Source of the DNA: Phenylobacterium sp.
GTDB lineage: Bacteria > Pseudomonadota > Alphaproteobacteria > Caulobacterales > Caulobacteraceae
Assembly (NCBI RefSeq): GCF_025351295.1
Contig: NZ_JANXWD010000008.1
Location: forward strand, 1 to 61,602
Reading direction: 5' to 3'
DNA: 61,602 bases
Part shown: in pieces, positions 46,709 through 55,212 of the stretch
Layout: every line of letters begins with the position of its first letter
Numbering within the stretch: position 1 is the first letter of the stretch
Notes under the pieces: model-generated
Seen by the model: the letters and a program-made list of their open reading frames with translations, nothing else
What the model was told of the DNA's origin: nothing
The model's database searches: none
Program-made: the position numbers and the translations under genes

Positions 46709-49700
46709 TCATGCCGCGTCCGGCAGGCCCCAGACGCCGTCCCAGTCGGCCGGCGGCGGCCGGCGGGCCAGGTCCTGGGCGCGCTCGAGCATCAGCACCG
46801 AGGGCCGGTCGGTGGGATCGGCCGCCACCGCCTCGCGGAACGCAGCGATCGCCTCGCGCCAGCGCCGGCGCGCCAGCAGGTCGCGGCCCCGGCCATAGGG
46901 CTCCAGCGCCGGCGAGGGCGTCTCGTCGGTAAGCACCTGGAACAGCTTGGCCGGCCGCTGGCGGCCACGCACCCGTAGGGTATCCAGCTCGCGAAGCGGC
47001 ACGGCGCCGTCCAGGGCCCGGGCGGTCGCCTCGCAGACGATCACCCCCACCTGGTACAGCTTGGTCAGCTGCTGCAGGCGCGACGCCAGGTTCACGCTGT
47101 CGCCGATCACCGTGTAGTCCATCCGCTTCAGCGAGCCGATGGTGCCGGCCACCACCTCGCCGCTGGCGATGCCGACCCCCAGGGTCAGCTCCTCGCGCCC
47201 GCGGTGGCGGCGGCGCACGTTCAGGGCGGCGACCATGCGCATCATGCTGACCGCGCTCTCCACGGCGTTCTGCGGGTCGCGGGCGCTCGGCAGCGGCGCG
47301 CCGTAGACGGCCATCACCGCGTCGCCCAGGAACTTGTCCAGCACGCCGTCGCTGGCGGACACCGCCTCGACCAGGTCGGTGAAGATCTCGTTGAGCATGT
47401 CCACCGTCTCGCGCGGCTGCAGGGTCTCGGCCAGCGAGGTGAAGTTGCGGATGTCGGCGAACAGGACGCTGGCGCGGCAGGCGGTGCCGAACAGCAGCTC
47501 GTCCTCGTCGTGCTCCATGACCTGGTCGACGACCTTCTGGCTCATGAAACGGCGCATGGCCGCCTGCATGCGCTTGCCCTCGCTGATGTCCTCGATGAGG
47601 ATCAGCACGCCGGCCGGGCCCTGATCGCCCACCAGCGGCACGATGGAGAGGTTGGCGGAGATCGTCTCGCCGGCCGCCGTGCGGACGTCGGCGTCCAGCA
47701 GGGTCTTGGGCCGGCCGCTGACGCCCACGGCCTGGATCTCGGCCAGCAGGCCGGGATTGCTGGCCTCCAGCCAGGCGTGCACGTCGACGCCATCCAGGCT
47801 GTCGACCGGCGCCTCCAGGATCCGCGCGGCGGCCGGGTTCAGCTTGGCCGCGCGCACCTCCCGGTCGAGGGTGACCACGCCGCTCGACATCGAGCGCAGG
47901 ATGCTCTGGTTATAGTTCCGCTCGGCCGCCACCTCCGAGAACAGGATGGCGTTGTCGATGGCCACGGCGGCCTGGGCGGCGAACGCGCTCATCCGCTCCA
48001 GGTCGGCGGTGTCGAACCGCCCGCCGTCCAGCCGGTTCAGGGCCTGCATTACCCCCAGGCGGCGGCCGTCGCGGGCCGTCACCGGGACCGTCAGCACGCC
48101 CTGGGTGCGATAGCCGGTGGCGGCGTCCACATCGCGGTTGAAGCGCGCGTCCTCATAGGCGTCCGACAGGTTCACCGCCTCGCCGTGAGTGAACACCCAG
48201 CCCGCCAGCCCTTCGGTCGACGGGAAGCGGATCTGCCGCTCGTCCAGCCCCTCGGCGACCACCGACCACAGCTCACCGGTCTTGGCGTCGTGCAGGAACA
48301 GCGAGCCGCGGTCGGCGCGGATCACCTTGGAGGTGACCTCGACCACCTTGGCCAGCAGCGCCTCCAGCTGCATCTCGCTGGTGATCGAGATGTTGACGTC
48401 CAGCAGGCGGCGCAGGTCGCCGTTCGCCTGGGCCTCGGTCTTGATCGCCACGCTCCAGCGCTCGGCCAGGATCACCAGCTGCGAGAACAGCAGCAGCAGC
48501 ATGCCGATCGGCAGCAGGTTGAGGCCGAAGATCTGCGGGAAGCCGACGTTGCTGACCAGGTCGGTGTAGATGATGCTGGCCACCATCGCGCCCAGGCCGA
48601 ACAGGAACAGGATCGCCCCGTCGCGGCGGCGGAAGCAGGCAGCGGTCACCACGCCCACGATGTAGATCAGCAGGATCGTGCGGAACACGACCGCGGCCTG
48701 CGAATAGTGCGACAGCAGCAGGATGTCGCCGGTCACGCCGATGATCGCGTAGATCGCGAACCGCACGGCGTTGATCGCCTGCAGCGCGATGTAGGGCAGC
48801 CTGGGGCTCTCCTGCGGGAACAGCTCGTGGGTATAGGCCAGGGCCATGGTCAGGGCCGCGGCGGCTGTCAGGTACTGCACCACCATCATCACCCCGAAGT
48901 CGAGGTTCGGCATGGCGACCAGCAGCAGGTTGTCGTGGCTCATGGTGGCCACCAGCGGCAGCAGCAGGGCGCAGCCGGAGGCCAGGTAGAGCGAGGCCCG
49001 GTCCTCGGTCCGGAACACGAACACCACCGCCCCCAGGCAGGCCAGCAGCAGCAGCGACGTCGCCAGCAGCAGGCTGCGCAGCCAGTCGAACAGCAGCCAG
49101 TGGCTCACCGGATCGGCCAGGCCGAACACCGGCGCCTCCGGCATGCCGTTGTCCTTGTGGTGGAAGGTCGAGGCGTCGATCTGCAGGTTCAGGTCCCCGC
49201 CGTCCGTCATGATCGGCAGGTTCTGGGCGCGGCTGTAGTAGCGGCTGGTCGCCGCGGTGACGCCGAAGTCCCCGCGCTCCGACACCAGCCGCCCGTTCAC
49301 GAACACCCGCAGGCCGGCGTAGGCCTTGGGGACGAAGAGGGTGTAGCTGCCGGCGGGCAGGTCGCGAAGGCGCAGGAAATAGGACGCCGCGCCGCTCTCC
49401 GTCAGCGTGTGGCCGCCGACCTTGACCCCGGCCCATCCGCCGGGGACCGGCAGCACCAGGTGCGCGCCGGCCGCCGGCCCCGAGCGCCAGATCGCCCGCC
49501 AGTCGCCGTCGAGCTCGACCGGGGCCTTGAGCGGACCCCGGCCGGCATAGCTGACCACCCCGTCCCGCGCCTTCGGCGCGCTGTGGTCGATAAGGTCGAC
49601 GAAGAACGGCGCGCAGACGCCGCAGAGCGCGATCAGCACCAGGATGGCGAGGCCAAGCCGGCGGCCCTGGGTTCGCCCCGCCGATCCCCGGACAGCTGCG

Positions 49701-49723
49701 GCCTGGCGGGCCTGCGACGACAT
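46709..49723 (-). CDS. Seven-transmembrane receptor-type adenylate cyclase (7TM-GAF-PAS-class III cyclase)
   Basis: A 1004-residue sensor. After one N-terminal anchor (about 24-44) comes an extracytoplasmic jelly-roll-like domain (to about 205) of the kind that precedes 7TM-DISM receptors, then about seven transmembrane helices (about 205-415). A GAF domain (about 435-600: ADRGSLFLHDAKTGELWSVV, EGLAGWVFTHGEAVN), a PAS-like domain (610-735) and a class III cyclase (about 755-925) follow. The cyclase has VLFADIRNFTSLAE, LDKFLGDAVMAVYGAP and MDYTVIGDSVNLASRL; the Lys of DKFLGD fits ATP specificity. A short C-terminal TPR-like helix pair ends the chain. It should turn an extracellular ligand into cAMP. 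Confidence 0.9.
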   Translation of the reverse strand: MSSQARQAAAVRGSAGRTQGRRLGLAILVLIALCGVCAPFFVDLIDHSAPKARDGVVSYAGRGPLKAPVELDGDWRAIWRSGPAAGAHLVLPVPGGWAGVKVGGHTLTESGAASYFLRLRDLPAGSYTLFVPKAYAGLRVFVNGRLVSERGDFGVTAATSRYYSRAQNLPIMTDGGDLNLQIDASTFHHKDNGMPEAPVFGLADPVSHWLLFDWLRSLLLATSLLLLACLGAVVFVFRTEDRASLYLASGCALLLPLVATMSHDNLLLVAMPNLDFGVMMVVQYLTAAAALTMALAYTHELFPQESPRLPYIALQAINAVRFAIYAIIGVTGDILLLSHYSQAAVVFRTILLIYIVGVVTAACFRRRDGAILFLFGLGAMVASIIYTDLVSNVGFPQIFGLNLLPIGMLLLLFSQLVILAERWSVAIKTEAQANGDLRRLLDVNISITSEMQLEALLAKVVEVTSKVIRADRGSLFLHDAKTGELWSVVAEGLDERQIRFPSTEGLAGWVFTHGEAVNLSDAYEDARFNRDVDAATGYRTQGVLTVPVTARDGRRLGVMQALNRLDGGRFDTADLERMSAFAAQAAVAIDNAILFSEVAAERNYNQSILRSMSSGVVTLDREVRAAKLNPAAARILEAPVDSLDGVDVHAWLEASNPGLLAEIQAVGVSGRPKTLLDADVRTAAGETISANLSIVPLVGDQGPAGVLILIEDISEGKRMQAAMRRFMSQKVVDQVMEHDEDELLFGTACRASVLFADIRNFTSLAETLQPRETVDMLNEIFTDLVEAVSASDGVLDKFLGDAVMAVYGAPLPSARDPQNAVESAVSMMRMVAALNVRRRHRGREELTLGVGIASGEVVAGTIGSLKRMDYTVIGDSVNLASRLQQLTKLYQVGVIVCEATARALDGAVPLRELDTLRVRGRQRPAKLFQVLTDETPSPALEPYGRGRDLLARRRWREAIAAFREAVAADPTDRPSVLMLERAQDLARRPPPADWDGVWGLPDAA

Positions 49724-49790
49724 GCGAATTTCCCCCCCCGGGACTATCGCATGCGGTTTCCGGCGATGTCACCGTCGCGCTGGCGAGGTC

Positions 49791-50870
49791 TCACAACGGC
49801 TTCAGCTTGTTCACATGCCCCATCTTGCGCCCGGGCTTGGCGTCGCGCTTGCCGTAGAGATGCAGCCGGGTCTCCGGCTCATGGGCCAGGCGGGGCCAGG
49901 CGTCGGCCTCATCGCCCAGCAGGTTCAGCATCTCCACCCGGTGGTGGGCGGCGGTCGGCCCCAGCGGCCAGCCGGCGACGGCGCGGATGTGCTGTTCGAA
50001 CTGGTCGACCTCGCAGCCGTCCTGGGTCCAGTGGCCGGTGTTGTGGACGCGCGGCGCGATCTCGTTGACCAGCAGGCGGCCATCGCGCATCTCGAACAGC
50101 TCGATCCCCACCACGCCCACATAGTCGAGGCCCTGCAGGATGCGCGCGGCGATCCGCTCGGCCTGGTCGGCCAGGGCCGGGGAAACGGTGGCCGGGGCCA
50201 GGCTGCGGCGCAGGATGCCGCCCTCATGGTGGTTCTCGGCCAGGGGATAGATGGCCGTCGCGCCGTCGCGGCCGCGGGCGGCGATGATCGACAGCTCGCG
50301 CACGAAGTCGGCCGGCGCCTCCAGGATCACCGGCACGCCGCCCAGGGCCTTGAACGCGGCGGCGGCGTCCGGGGCGTGCTCCACCCAGCGCTGGCCCTTG
50401 CCGTCATAGCCCTCGCGCCGGGTCTTCATCAGCACGGGCGGGCCCATCTCGGCGGCCACGGCCACGGCCTGCTCGGCGCTGGCGGCGGAGGCGAAGGCGA
50501 CGGTGGGTGCGCCGCTCGCGTTCAGGAACTGCTTCTCGGCCACCCGGTCCTGGGCCACGGCCAGGGCTTCCGGGCCCGGAGCGACGACCACGCCAAGCGA
50601 CTGCAGGGTCAGCACCGCCTCAGCCGGCACGTTCTCGAACTCATAGGTGACGACGTTGGCCAGGGCGGCCAGCTGCGCCAGCGCGGCGGGGTCGGCGTAG
50701 GCGCCGACGATGCAGTGGGCGGCGACGCGCCCGGCCGGGCTGTCGGCGTCGCGCTCCAGCACGGCCACGTCGAACCCCAGGCGCGCGGCGGCCAGGGCCA
50801 GCATGCGGCCCAGCTGCCCGCCCCCCAGGATGCCGAGGGTCGAGCCGGGCGGAAGCGGAAACTGCGGCAT
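49791..50870 (-). CDS. purK: N5-carboxyaminoimidazole ribonucleotide synthase
   Basis: ATP-grasp enzyme of purine synthesis that converts AIR and bicarbonate to N5-CAIR, used by PurE. About 359 residues: TLGILGGGQLGRMLALAAA at the N-terminus, VVTYEFENVPAEAV, VLMKTRREGYDGKGQ (ATP loop), VNEIAPRVHNTGHWT and QFEQHIRAVAGWPLG. ATG 50870 has AGGA 7 bases upstream; a GTG at 50876 is an alternative. It directly follows purE, with the start 10 bases after the purE stop. Confidence 0.96.
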   Translation of the reverse strand: MPQFPLPPGSTLGILGGGQLGRMLALAAARLGFDVAVLERDADSPAGRVAAHCIVGAYADPAALAQLAALANVVTYEFENVPAEAVLTLQSLGVVVAPGPEALAVAQDRVAEKQFLNASGAPTVAFASAASAEQAVAVAAEMGPPVLMKTRREGYDGKGQRWVEHAPDAAAAFKALGGVPVILEAPADFVRELSIIAARGRDGATAIYPLAENHHEGGILRRSLAPATVSPALADQAERIAARILQGLDYVGVVGIELFEMRDGRLLVNEIAPRVHNTGHWTQDGCEVDQFEQHIRAVAGWPLGPTAAHHRVEMLNLLGDEADAWPRLAHEPETRLHLYGKRDAKPGRKMGHVNKLKPL

Positions 50871-50879
50871 CGCCACGTC

Positions 50880-51359
50880 CTACTCGACCGCCTCGGACAC
50901 GCTGGCGGTCTGCTGCGCGGCGAAGGCCGCCACCCGCTCGGCCAGGGCGGGATCGGCCAGGGCCAGGATCCGGGCCGCCATCAGCCCCGCGTTCCTGGCC
51001 CCCGGCTCGCCGATCGCCAGGGTCCCCACCGGAACGCCGCCGGGCATCTGGACGATGGACAGCAGGCTATCCATCCCCTTCAGAGCTTTCGACTCGATCG
51101 GCACCCCCAGCACCGGCAGGTCGGTGAGCGAGGCGGTCATACCCGGCAGGTGGGCCGCGCCGCCCGCGCCGGCGATGATCACCTGGAACCCCGCCGCCTT
51201 GGCGCCCTTGGCGAAGGCGTACATCCGCTCCGGCGTGCGGTGGGCGGAGACCACCTTGGCCTCATAGGCCACGCCCAGCCCGTCCAGCATGTCGGCGGCA
51301 TGGCGCAGCACGGGCCAGTCGGACCGGCTGCCCATGATGATGGCGACAGGCGCGCTCAT
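50880..51359 (-). CDS. purE: N5-carboxyaminoimidazole ribonucleotide mutase
   Basis: A 159-residue class I Pur[34 protein letters not shown] (active-site His), [27 protein letters not shown] and [20 protein letters not shown]. It rearranges N5-CAIR to CAIR. It forms an operon with purK. Confidence 0.97.
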   Translation of the reverse strand: MSAPVAIIMGSRSDWPVLRHAADMLDGLGVAYEAKVVSAHRTPERMYAFAKGAKAAGFQVIIAGAGGAAHLPGMTASLTDLPVLGVPIESKALKGMDSLLSIVQMPGGVPVGTLAIGEPGARNAGLMAARILALADPALAERVAAFAAQQTASVSEAVE

Positions 51360-51452
51360 ATCCTCGTGAATCCCGTCGACTTCGGCTGAAAGTGGTCGTG
51401 AAGGCGGCGGAGTATAGGCGCCGCCTTTGCGCGCACAACCGACGCCGGTTAG

Positions 51453-51490
51453 AATCCGTTAACCGCCTTGGTGTCGAGTGCCGTTAACCT
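51453..51490 (+). promoter_or_regulatory. Twin CCGTTAACC motifs upstream of the diguanylate cyclase (possible CtrA sites)
   Basis: CCGTTAACC occurs at 51456-51464 and 51481-51489, 25 bases apart, and a TTAG six bases before the first gives a TTAG-N6-TTAAC arrangement close to the CtrA consensus TTAA-N7-TTAAC. The gene starts at 51512. The assignment is by motif likeness only. Confidence 0.4.
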
Positions 51491-51511
51491 TGCGGGGAGG
51501 GCTCTGAGGCA

Positions 51512-52228
51512 ATGAAGATCGGGGGCACACGCACTGAGCCCGTTGCGGCCGTCCGACGGCGCGCGCTTGCGCCCACGGGCAGCCGCGGGGCCGCCGCCGC
51601 CGCGCGGGTCGACTCCGCCGAGTTCCTGGGGGTGCCCGAGGTCGAGATGACCCCGGCGGTCAAGGCGGCGATCCGGACCCTGCTGGGCGAGCTCGACGAG
51701 CTGCGCGGCGAGGTGGGCCGGCTGAAGACGCGCCTGAACGAGGCCGAGAGCCTGGCTGACCGCGACGCGCTCACCCCGCTGCTCAACCGCCGCGCCTTCG
51801 TGCGCGAGCTGGGCCGGGCAAGCTCGCTGTCCCAGCGATATGGCGGCGCGGCCAGCCTGGTCTATTTCGACCTCGACGGCTTCAAGGCGATCAACGACCG
51901 CCTGGGCCATCCCGCCGGCGACGCGGCCCTGCAGCAGGTGGCGGCGCGCCTGATCGCCAATGTGCGCGACACCGATGTGGTCGGCCGCATGGGCGGCGAT
52001 GAGTTCGCCGTCGTCCTGCTCCAGGCCGACCGGGCCGCGGCCGAGGCCAAGGCCGCCGCCCTGGCCGACATCATCGAACGCGAACCCCTCGACCTGGCCG
52101 GCGCGCGCATCGGCGTGCGGCTGAGCTACGGCGTCGCCGAAATCGCCCCGAACGCCGATATCGAGGCCCTGATCGCCTCCGCCGACACGGCCATGTTCAC
52201 CGCCAAGCGGCAACGCAAGGCGGGGTGA
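51512..52228 (+). CDS. Small soluble diguanylate cyclase (GGDEF)
   Basis: A 238-residue cytosolic protein. After a disordered Ala/Arg-rich N-terminus comes a short coiled coil (LLGELDELRGEVGRLKTRLNEAE, about 55-80), then a GGDEF domain with FDLDGFKAINDRLGH and the intact active site RMGGDEFAVVL. The inhibitory I-site RDTD sits five residues before GGDEF, so product inhibition is expected. It makes cyclic di-GMP from GTP. The coil-plus-GGDEF layout resembles DgcB of Caulobacter, but I cannot establish orthology. Two GTTAAC motifs lie upstream. Confidence 0.92.
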   Translation: MKIGGTRTEPVAAVRRRALAPTGSRGAAAAARVDSAEFLGVPEVEMTPAVKAAIRTLLGELDELRGEVGRLKTRLNEAESLADRDALTPLLNRRAFVRELGRASSLSQRYGGAASLVYFDLDGFKAINDRLGHPAGDAALQQVAARLIANVRDTDVVGRMGGDEFAVVLLQADRAAAEAKAAALADIIEREPLDLAGARIGVRLSYGVAEIAPNADIEALIASADTAMFTAKRQRKAG

Positions 52229-52347
52229 CCGGGGGCTCAAGTTTGTAACGGCCGCGTTCTGACGGCCGGATCGGCACACGGCTGTGCGCGGTTGTCGCGC
52301 GGACGAAAAGGCGGGCTAATCGCGGCCGGACCAGATCGGAGGCGGGC

Positions 52348-53892
52348 ATGCGGCGGCGGGTTTCCATCCTTTGCGGAGCGATGGCTCTGGCGGCGGCCCT
52401 GGCCGCCGGAGTTTCGGCGCGGGCCCAGGACCCCGGCGGCGCGCGCCTGCCGCTGGTGAGCGCCCGGATCGACTCCGGCCCGATCGTCGGCGTCGTGCAC
52501 GAGACCGCCAATGTGTTCCGCGACATCCCCTTCGCCGCCCCGCCGGTGGGCCTGCTGCGCTGGGCCCCGCCGCAGCCGGTGGCGCCGTGGACCGCGCCTC
52601 GCGAGACCGCCTATCCCGGCCCCTCCTGCCCACAGCCGATGAACGCCAACGGCGCGCCCAACAGCGGCGGGGCCAACGGCGCCCAGTCCGAGGACTGCCT
52701 GCAGCTCAATGTCTTTGCGCCCAAGGCGGCCAAGGGCGCCCCGGTGATGGTCTGGATCCACGGCGGCGGCCACCAGACCGGCGCCGGCTCGATCTACGAC
52801 GGACAGGCCTTCGCCCGCGACGGGGTGGTGGTGGTCACCATCAACTACCGCCTGGGCGCCCTGGGCTACTTCGCCCACCCGGCGATCACCAAGGCCGCGG
52901 GCGGGCAGCCCACCGGCAACTTCGGCCTGATGGACCAGATCGCGGCGCTGAAATGGGTGCAGCGGAATATCGCCGCGTTCGGAGGCGACCCGAAGAACGT
53001 CACCGTGTTCGGCGAGAGCGCCGGCGGGATGAGCACCCTGGCCCTGCTCGCCACGCCCTCGGCCAAGGGGCTCTACCAGAAGGCCATCGTGGAGAGCGGC
53101 GCCGGCTGGTTCAAGCCCACGACCCTGGCCGCCAAGGAGCAGGAGGGCGCCGCGGCGCTGGCCGCGATCGGCGTCCCGGAGACCGCCGCCATCGACGACC
53201 TGCGGGCCATCCCGGTTGAGAAGCTGGTCGCCATCGATGCGGAGTATGGCCCCTTCACCGACGGCAAGCTGATGACCGAGACGCCGTCGCAGGCCCTGGC
53301 GCGCGGACACGCCGCCGACGTGCCGCTGATCATCGGCTCCAACTCCGGCGAGGACTCGCTGCTGGGACCGGCCAAGGCGACGTCCGCGAGCTTCGCGCGC
53401 CTGGGCGTCACCGATGCCATGAAGGCGGCCTACCCGGCCGACGCCGGCGACGACGACAGGCTGGCGCGCGCCATGTTCACCGACCGCTTCATGGGCGGGC
53501 CGGCCCGCTGGGTGGCGGCGCAGGCCTCCGGCGGCCAGCCGGCCTGGCTCTACCACTTCTCCTACGTCGGCGGCCGGTTCCGGCCGGCCATGACCCGGGC
53601 CACCCACGCCGCCGAGATCCAGTACGTCTGGGAATACTGGGGCCGCCGCACGCCGATGAGCGTGGTCACCGACGAGGACAAGGCCATGGCCGCCCTGATG
53701 CACGCCTGCTGGGTCAGCTTCGCGAAGACCGGGACGCCGGTGTGCGGCAGCACGGCGTGGCCGGCCTATGACCCCAGGACGGACCGGCTGATGGAATTCG
53801 GCGCGAGCAGCGGCGTACGGACCAACTTCCGCAAGGTCCAGCTGGACGCGCAGCAGACGGCGGCGTTGCCAAGCCTGAAGCTAGCGAAATAA
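52348..53892 (+). CDS. Secreted type B carboxylesterase
   Basis: A 514-residue esterase with a signal peptide (ILCGAMALAAALAAGVSARAQ). The alpha/beta-hydrolase signature is VMVWIHGGGHQTGAG (oxyanion hole), FGESAGGMSTLALLATP with the nucleophilic Ser near 222, the acidic residue in IIGSNSGEDSLL, and the catalytic His probably in TRATHAAEIQYVWEYWG. The EDCLQLNVF signature is also present. It hydrolyses esters in the periplasm or outside. GGAGG precedes ATG 52348. Confidence 0.94.
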   Translation: MRRRVSILCGAMALAAALAAGVSARAQDPGGARLPLVSARIDSGPIVGVVHETANVFRDIPFAAPPVGLLRWAPPQPVAPWTAPRETAYPGPSCPQPMNANGAPNSGGANGAQSEDCLQLNVFAPKAAKGAPVMVWIHGGGHQTGAGSIYDGQAFARDGVVVVTINYRLGALGYFAHPAITKAAGGQPTGNFGLMDQIAALKWVQRNIAAFGGDPKNVTVFGESAGGMSTLALLATPSAKGLYQKAIVESGAGWFKPTTLAAKEQEGAAALAAIGVPETAAIDDLRAIPVEKLVAIDAEYGPFTDGKLMTETPSQALARGHAADVPLIIGSNSGEDSLLGPAKATSASFARLGVTDAMKAAYPADAGDDDRLARAMFTDRFMGGPARWVAAQASGGQPAWLYHFSYVGGRFRPAMTRATHAAEIQYVWEYWGRRTPMSVVTDEDKAMAALMHACWVSFAKTGTPVCGSTAWPAYDPRTDRLMEFGASSGVRTNFRKVQLDAQQTAALPSLKLAK

Positions 53893-53943
53893 CCCGTCAT
53901 CCCACGGTCCCGCAGCGATCCGGGGGACCCAAGCCGAGGTCGG

Positions 53944-53969
53944 CGAACCGATTCGGCCTTCGCCGCGTT
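53944..53969 (+). promoter_or_regulatory. Candidate EcfG (general stress sigma) promoter for ku
   Basis: CGAAC (53944-53948), 17 bases, then CGTT (53966-53969). The EcfG/SigT consensus in alphaproteobacteria is GGAAC-N16/17-CGTT, so there is one mismatch in the -35 element. The -10 element lies 31 bases before the ku start codon. Confidence 0.45.
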
Positions 53970-54000
53970 TCCGACTCCGCGCGTTCCGGAGTCCGACCCC

Positions 54001-54834
54001 ATGGCCACCCGTCCCACCTGGCAGGGCTACCTGCGGCTCTCGCTCGTGAGCTGCCCGGTGGCGCTCTACACCGCGACCCAGCGGAGCGGCGATGTCAGCT
54101 TCAACATGCTGCACAAGCAGACCCACAACCGGATCAAGATGGTTCCCACCGACCCCGAGACCGGGCCGGTGGACCGCGCCGACCTCGTCAAAGGCTATGA
54201 GGTCGAGAAGGGCCACTACGTCGTGGTCACCGATGAGGAGATCAAGAACGTCCGGCTGGAGACCACCCGGACCCTGGACATCGAGCGGTTCGTGGACGCC
54301 GACGACATCGACCGGCTGTACTGGAACGACCCCTATTTCCTGGCCCCCGACGGCGACATGGCGGTCGAGGCCTTCACCGTGATCCGCCAGGCCATGGCCA
54401 AGGCCGGCAAGATCGCCCTGGGCCGGCTGGTCATGCACCAGCGCGAGCGACTGATGGCGCTGGAGCCGCGCGAGAAGGGCATCGTCGCCTGGTCCCTGCG
54501 CTCCAACCGCGAGGTCAAGGACGCCAGCGAGGTGTTCGGCCACATCCCGGCCCACAAGCCGCCGCCTGCCATGGTCGAGATCGCCGCCAGGATCATCGGC
54601 CAGCAGGAGGGACCGTTCGATCCTTCAATGTTCAACGATCGCTACGAGGACGCGCTGCGGGCGCTGATCAAGGAAAAGGAAAGGGGCCACGGCGTGAAGA
54701 AGGTCGAGGAACCCAAGGAAGCCCAGGTCATCGACCTGATGGAGGCGCTGAAGCGCAGCCTGGGCGACAGCGGCGCGCGCAAGACGGCGGCCAAGGCGCC
54801 CGTTCGCAAGGCGCCGGCGAAGAAGCGGGCTTAG
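54001..54834 (+). CDS. ku: Ku protein (non-homologous end joining)
   Basis: A 277-residue bacterial Ku homodimer subunit: TWQGYLRLSLVSCPVALYTA, FNMLHKQTHNRIKM, EVEKGHYVVVTDEEI, YFLAPDG and GKIALGRLVMHQRERLMALE in the ring-forming core. The C-terminal KTAAKAPVRKAPAKKRA is the usual basic tail that tunes DNA binding and LigD recruitment. Ku encircles double-strand break ends and brings in LigD, whose gene lies 0.4 kb away on the opposite strand. Confidence 0.97.
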   Translation: MATRPTWQGYLRLSLVSCPVALYTATQRSGDVSFNMLHKQTHNRIKMVPTDPETGPVDRADLVKGYEVEKGHYVVVTDEEIKNVRLETTRTLDIERFVDADDIDRLYWNDPYFLAPDGDMAVEAFTVIRQAMAKAGKIALGRLVMHQRERLMALEPREKGIVAWSLRSNREVKDASEVFGHIPAHKPPPAMVEIAARIIGQQEGPFDPSMFNDRYEDALRALIKEKERGHGVKKVEEPKEAQVIDLMEALKRSLGDSGARKTAAKAPVRKAPAKKRA

Positions 54835-54877
54835 CCCGGCCCGGACGACTAACGTGGGGCGCCAGTCCGGAGGGCCC

Positions 54878-55171
54878 ATGGCCGCCTATGTGATCAACGA
54901 GATCGTCATCACCGACCCCACGCGGTTCCAGACCTACGCCGACCAGGTGCCGGCGATCCTGGCGGCCTATGGCGGCGAGTACGTGGTGCGCGGCGGCCAG
55001 CCGGAACGGGTCGACGGCCCCGCGCCGCCGGACCGCCTTGTGGTCCTGCGGTTCGCCAGCCGCGAGGCCGCGCGTCGCTGGCGCAATTCGCCGGAGTATC
55101 TGGCCATCCTGCCGATCCGCGAGGCGACCTCGACGAGCACGGTCTACATCGTCGACGGGTATGGCGGATGA
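54878..55171 (+). CDS. DUF1330 family protein
   Basis: A 97-residue ferredoxin-like-fold protein: AAYVINEIVITDPTRFQTYA, ILAAYGGEYVVRGGQPERVD, RLVVLRFASREAARRWRNSPEY and LPIREATSTSTVYIVDG. Function unknown. CCGGAGGGCC precedes the ATG. It lies 43 bases after ku and could share its transcript. Confidence 0.88.
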   Translation: MAAYVINEIVITDPTRFQTYADQVPAILAAYGGEYVVRGGQPERVDGPAPPDRLVVLRFASREAARRWRNSPEYLAILPIREATSTSTVYIVDGYGG

Positions 55172-55212
55172 TGCGCGTTGGGAGCGCGACGACAGCCGTT
55201 GGGAGAAGGGCC

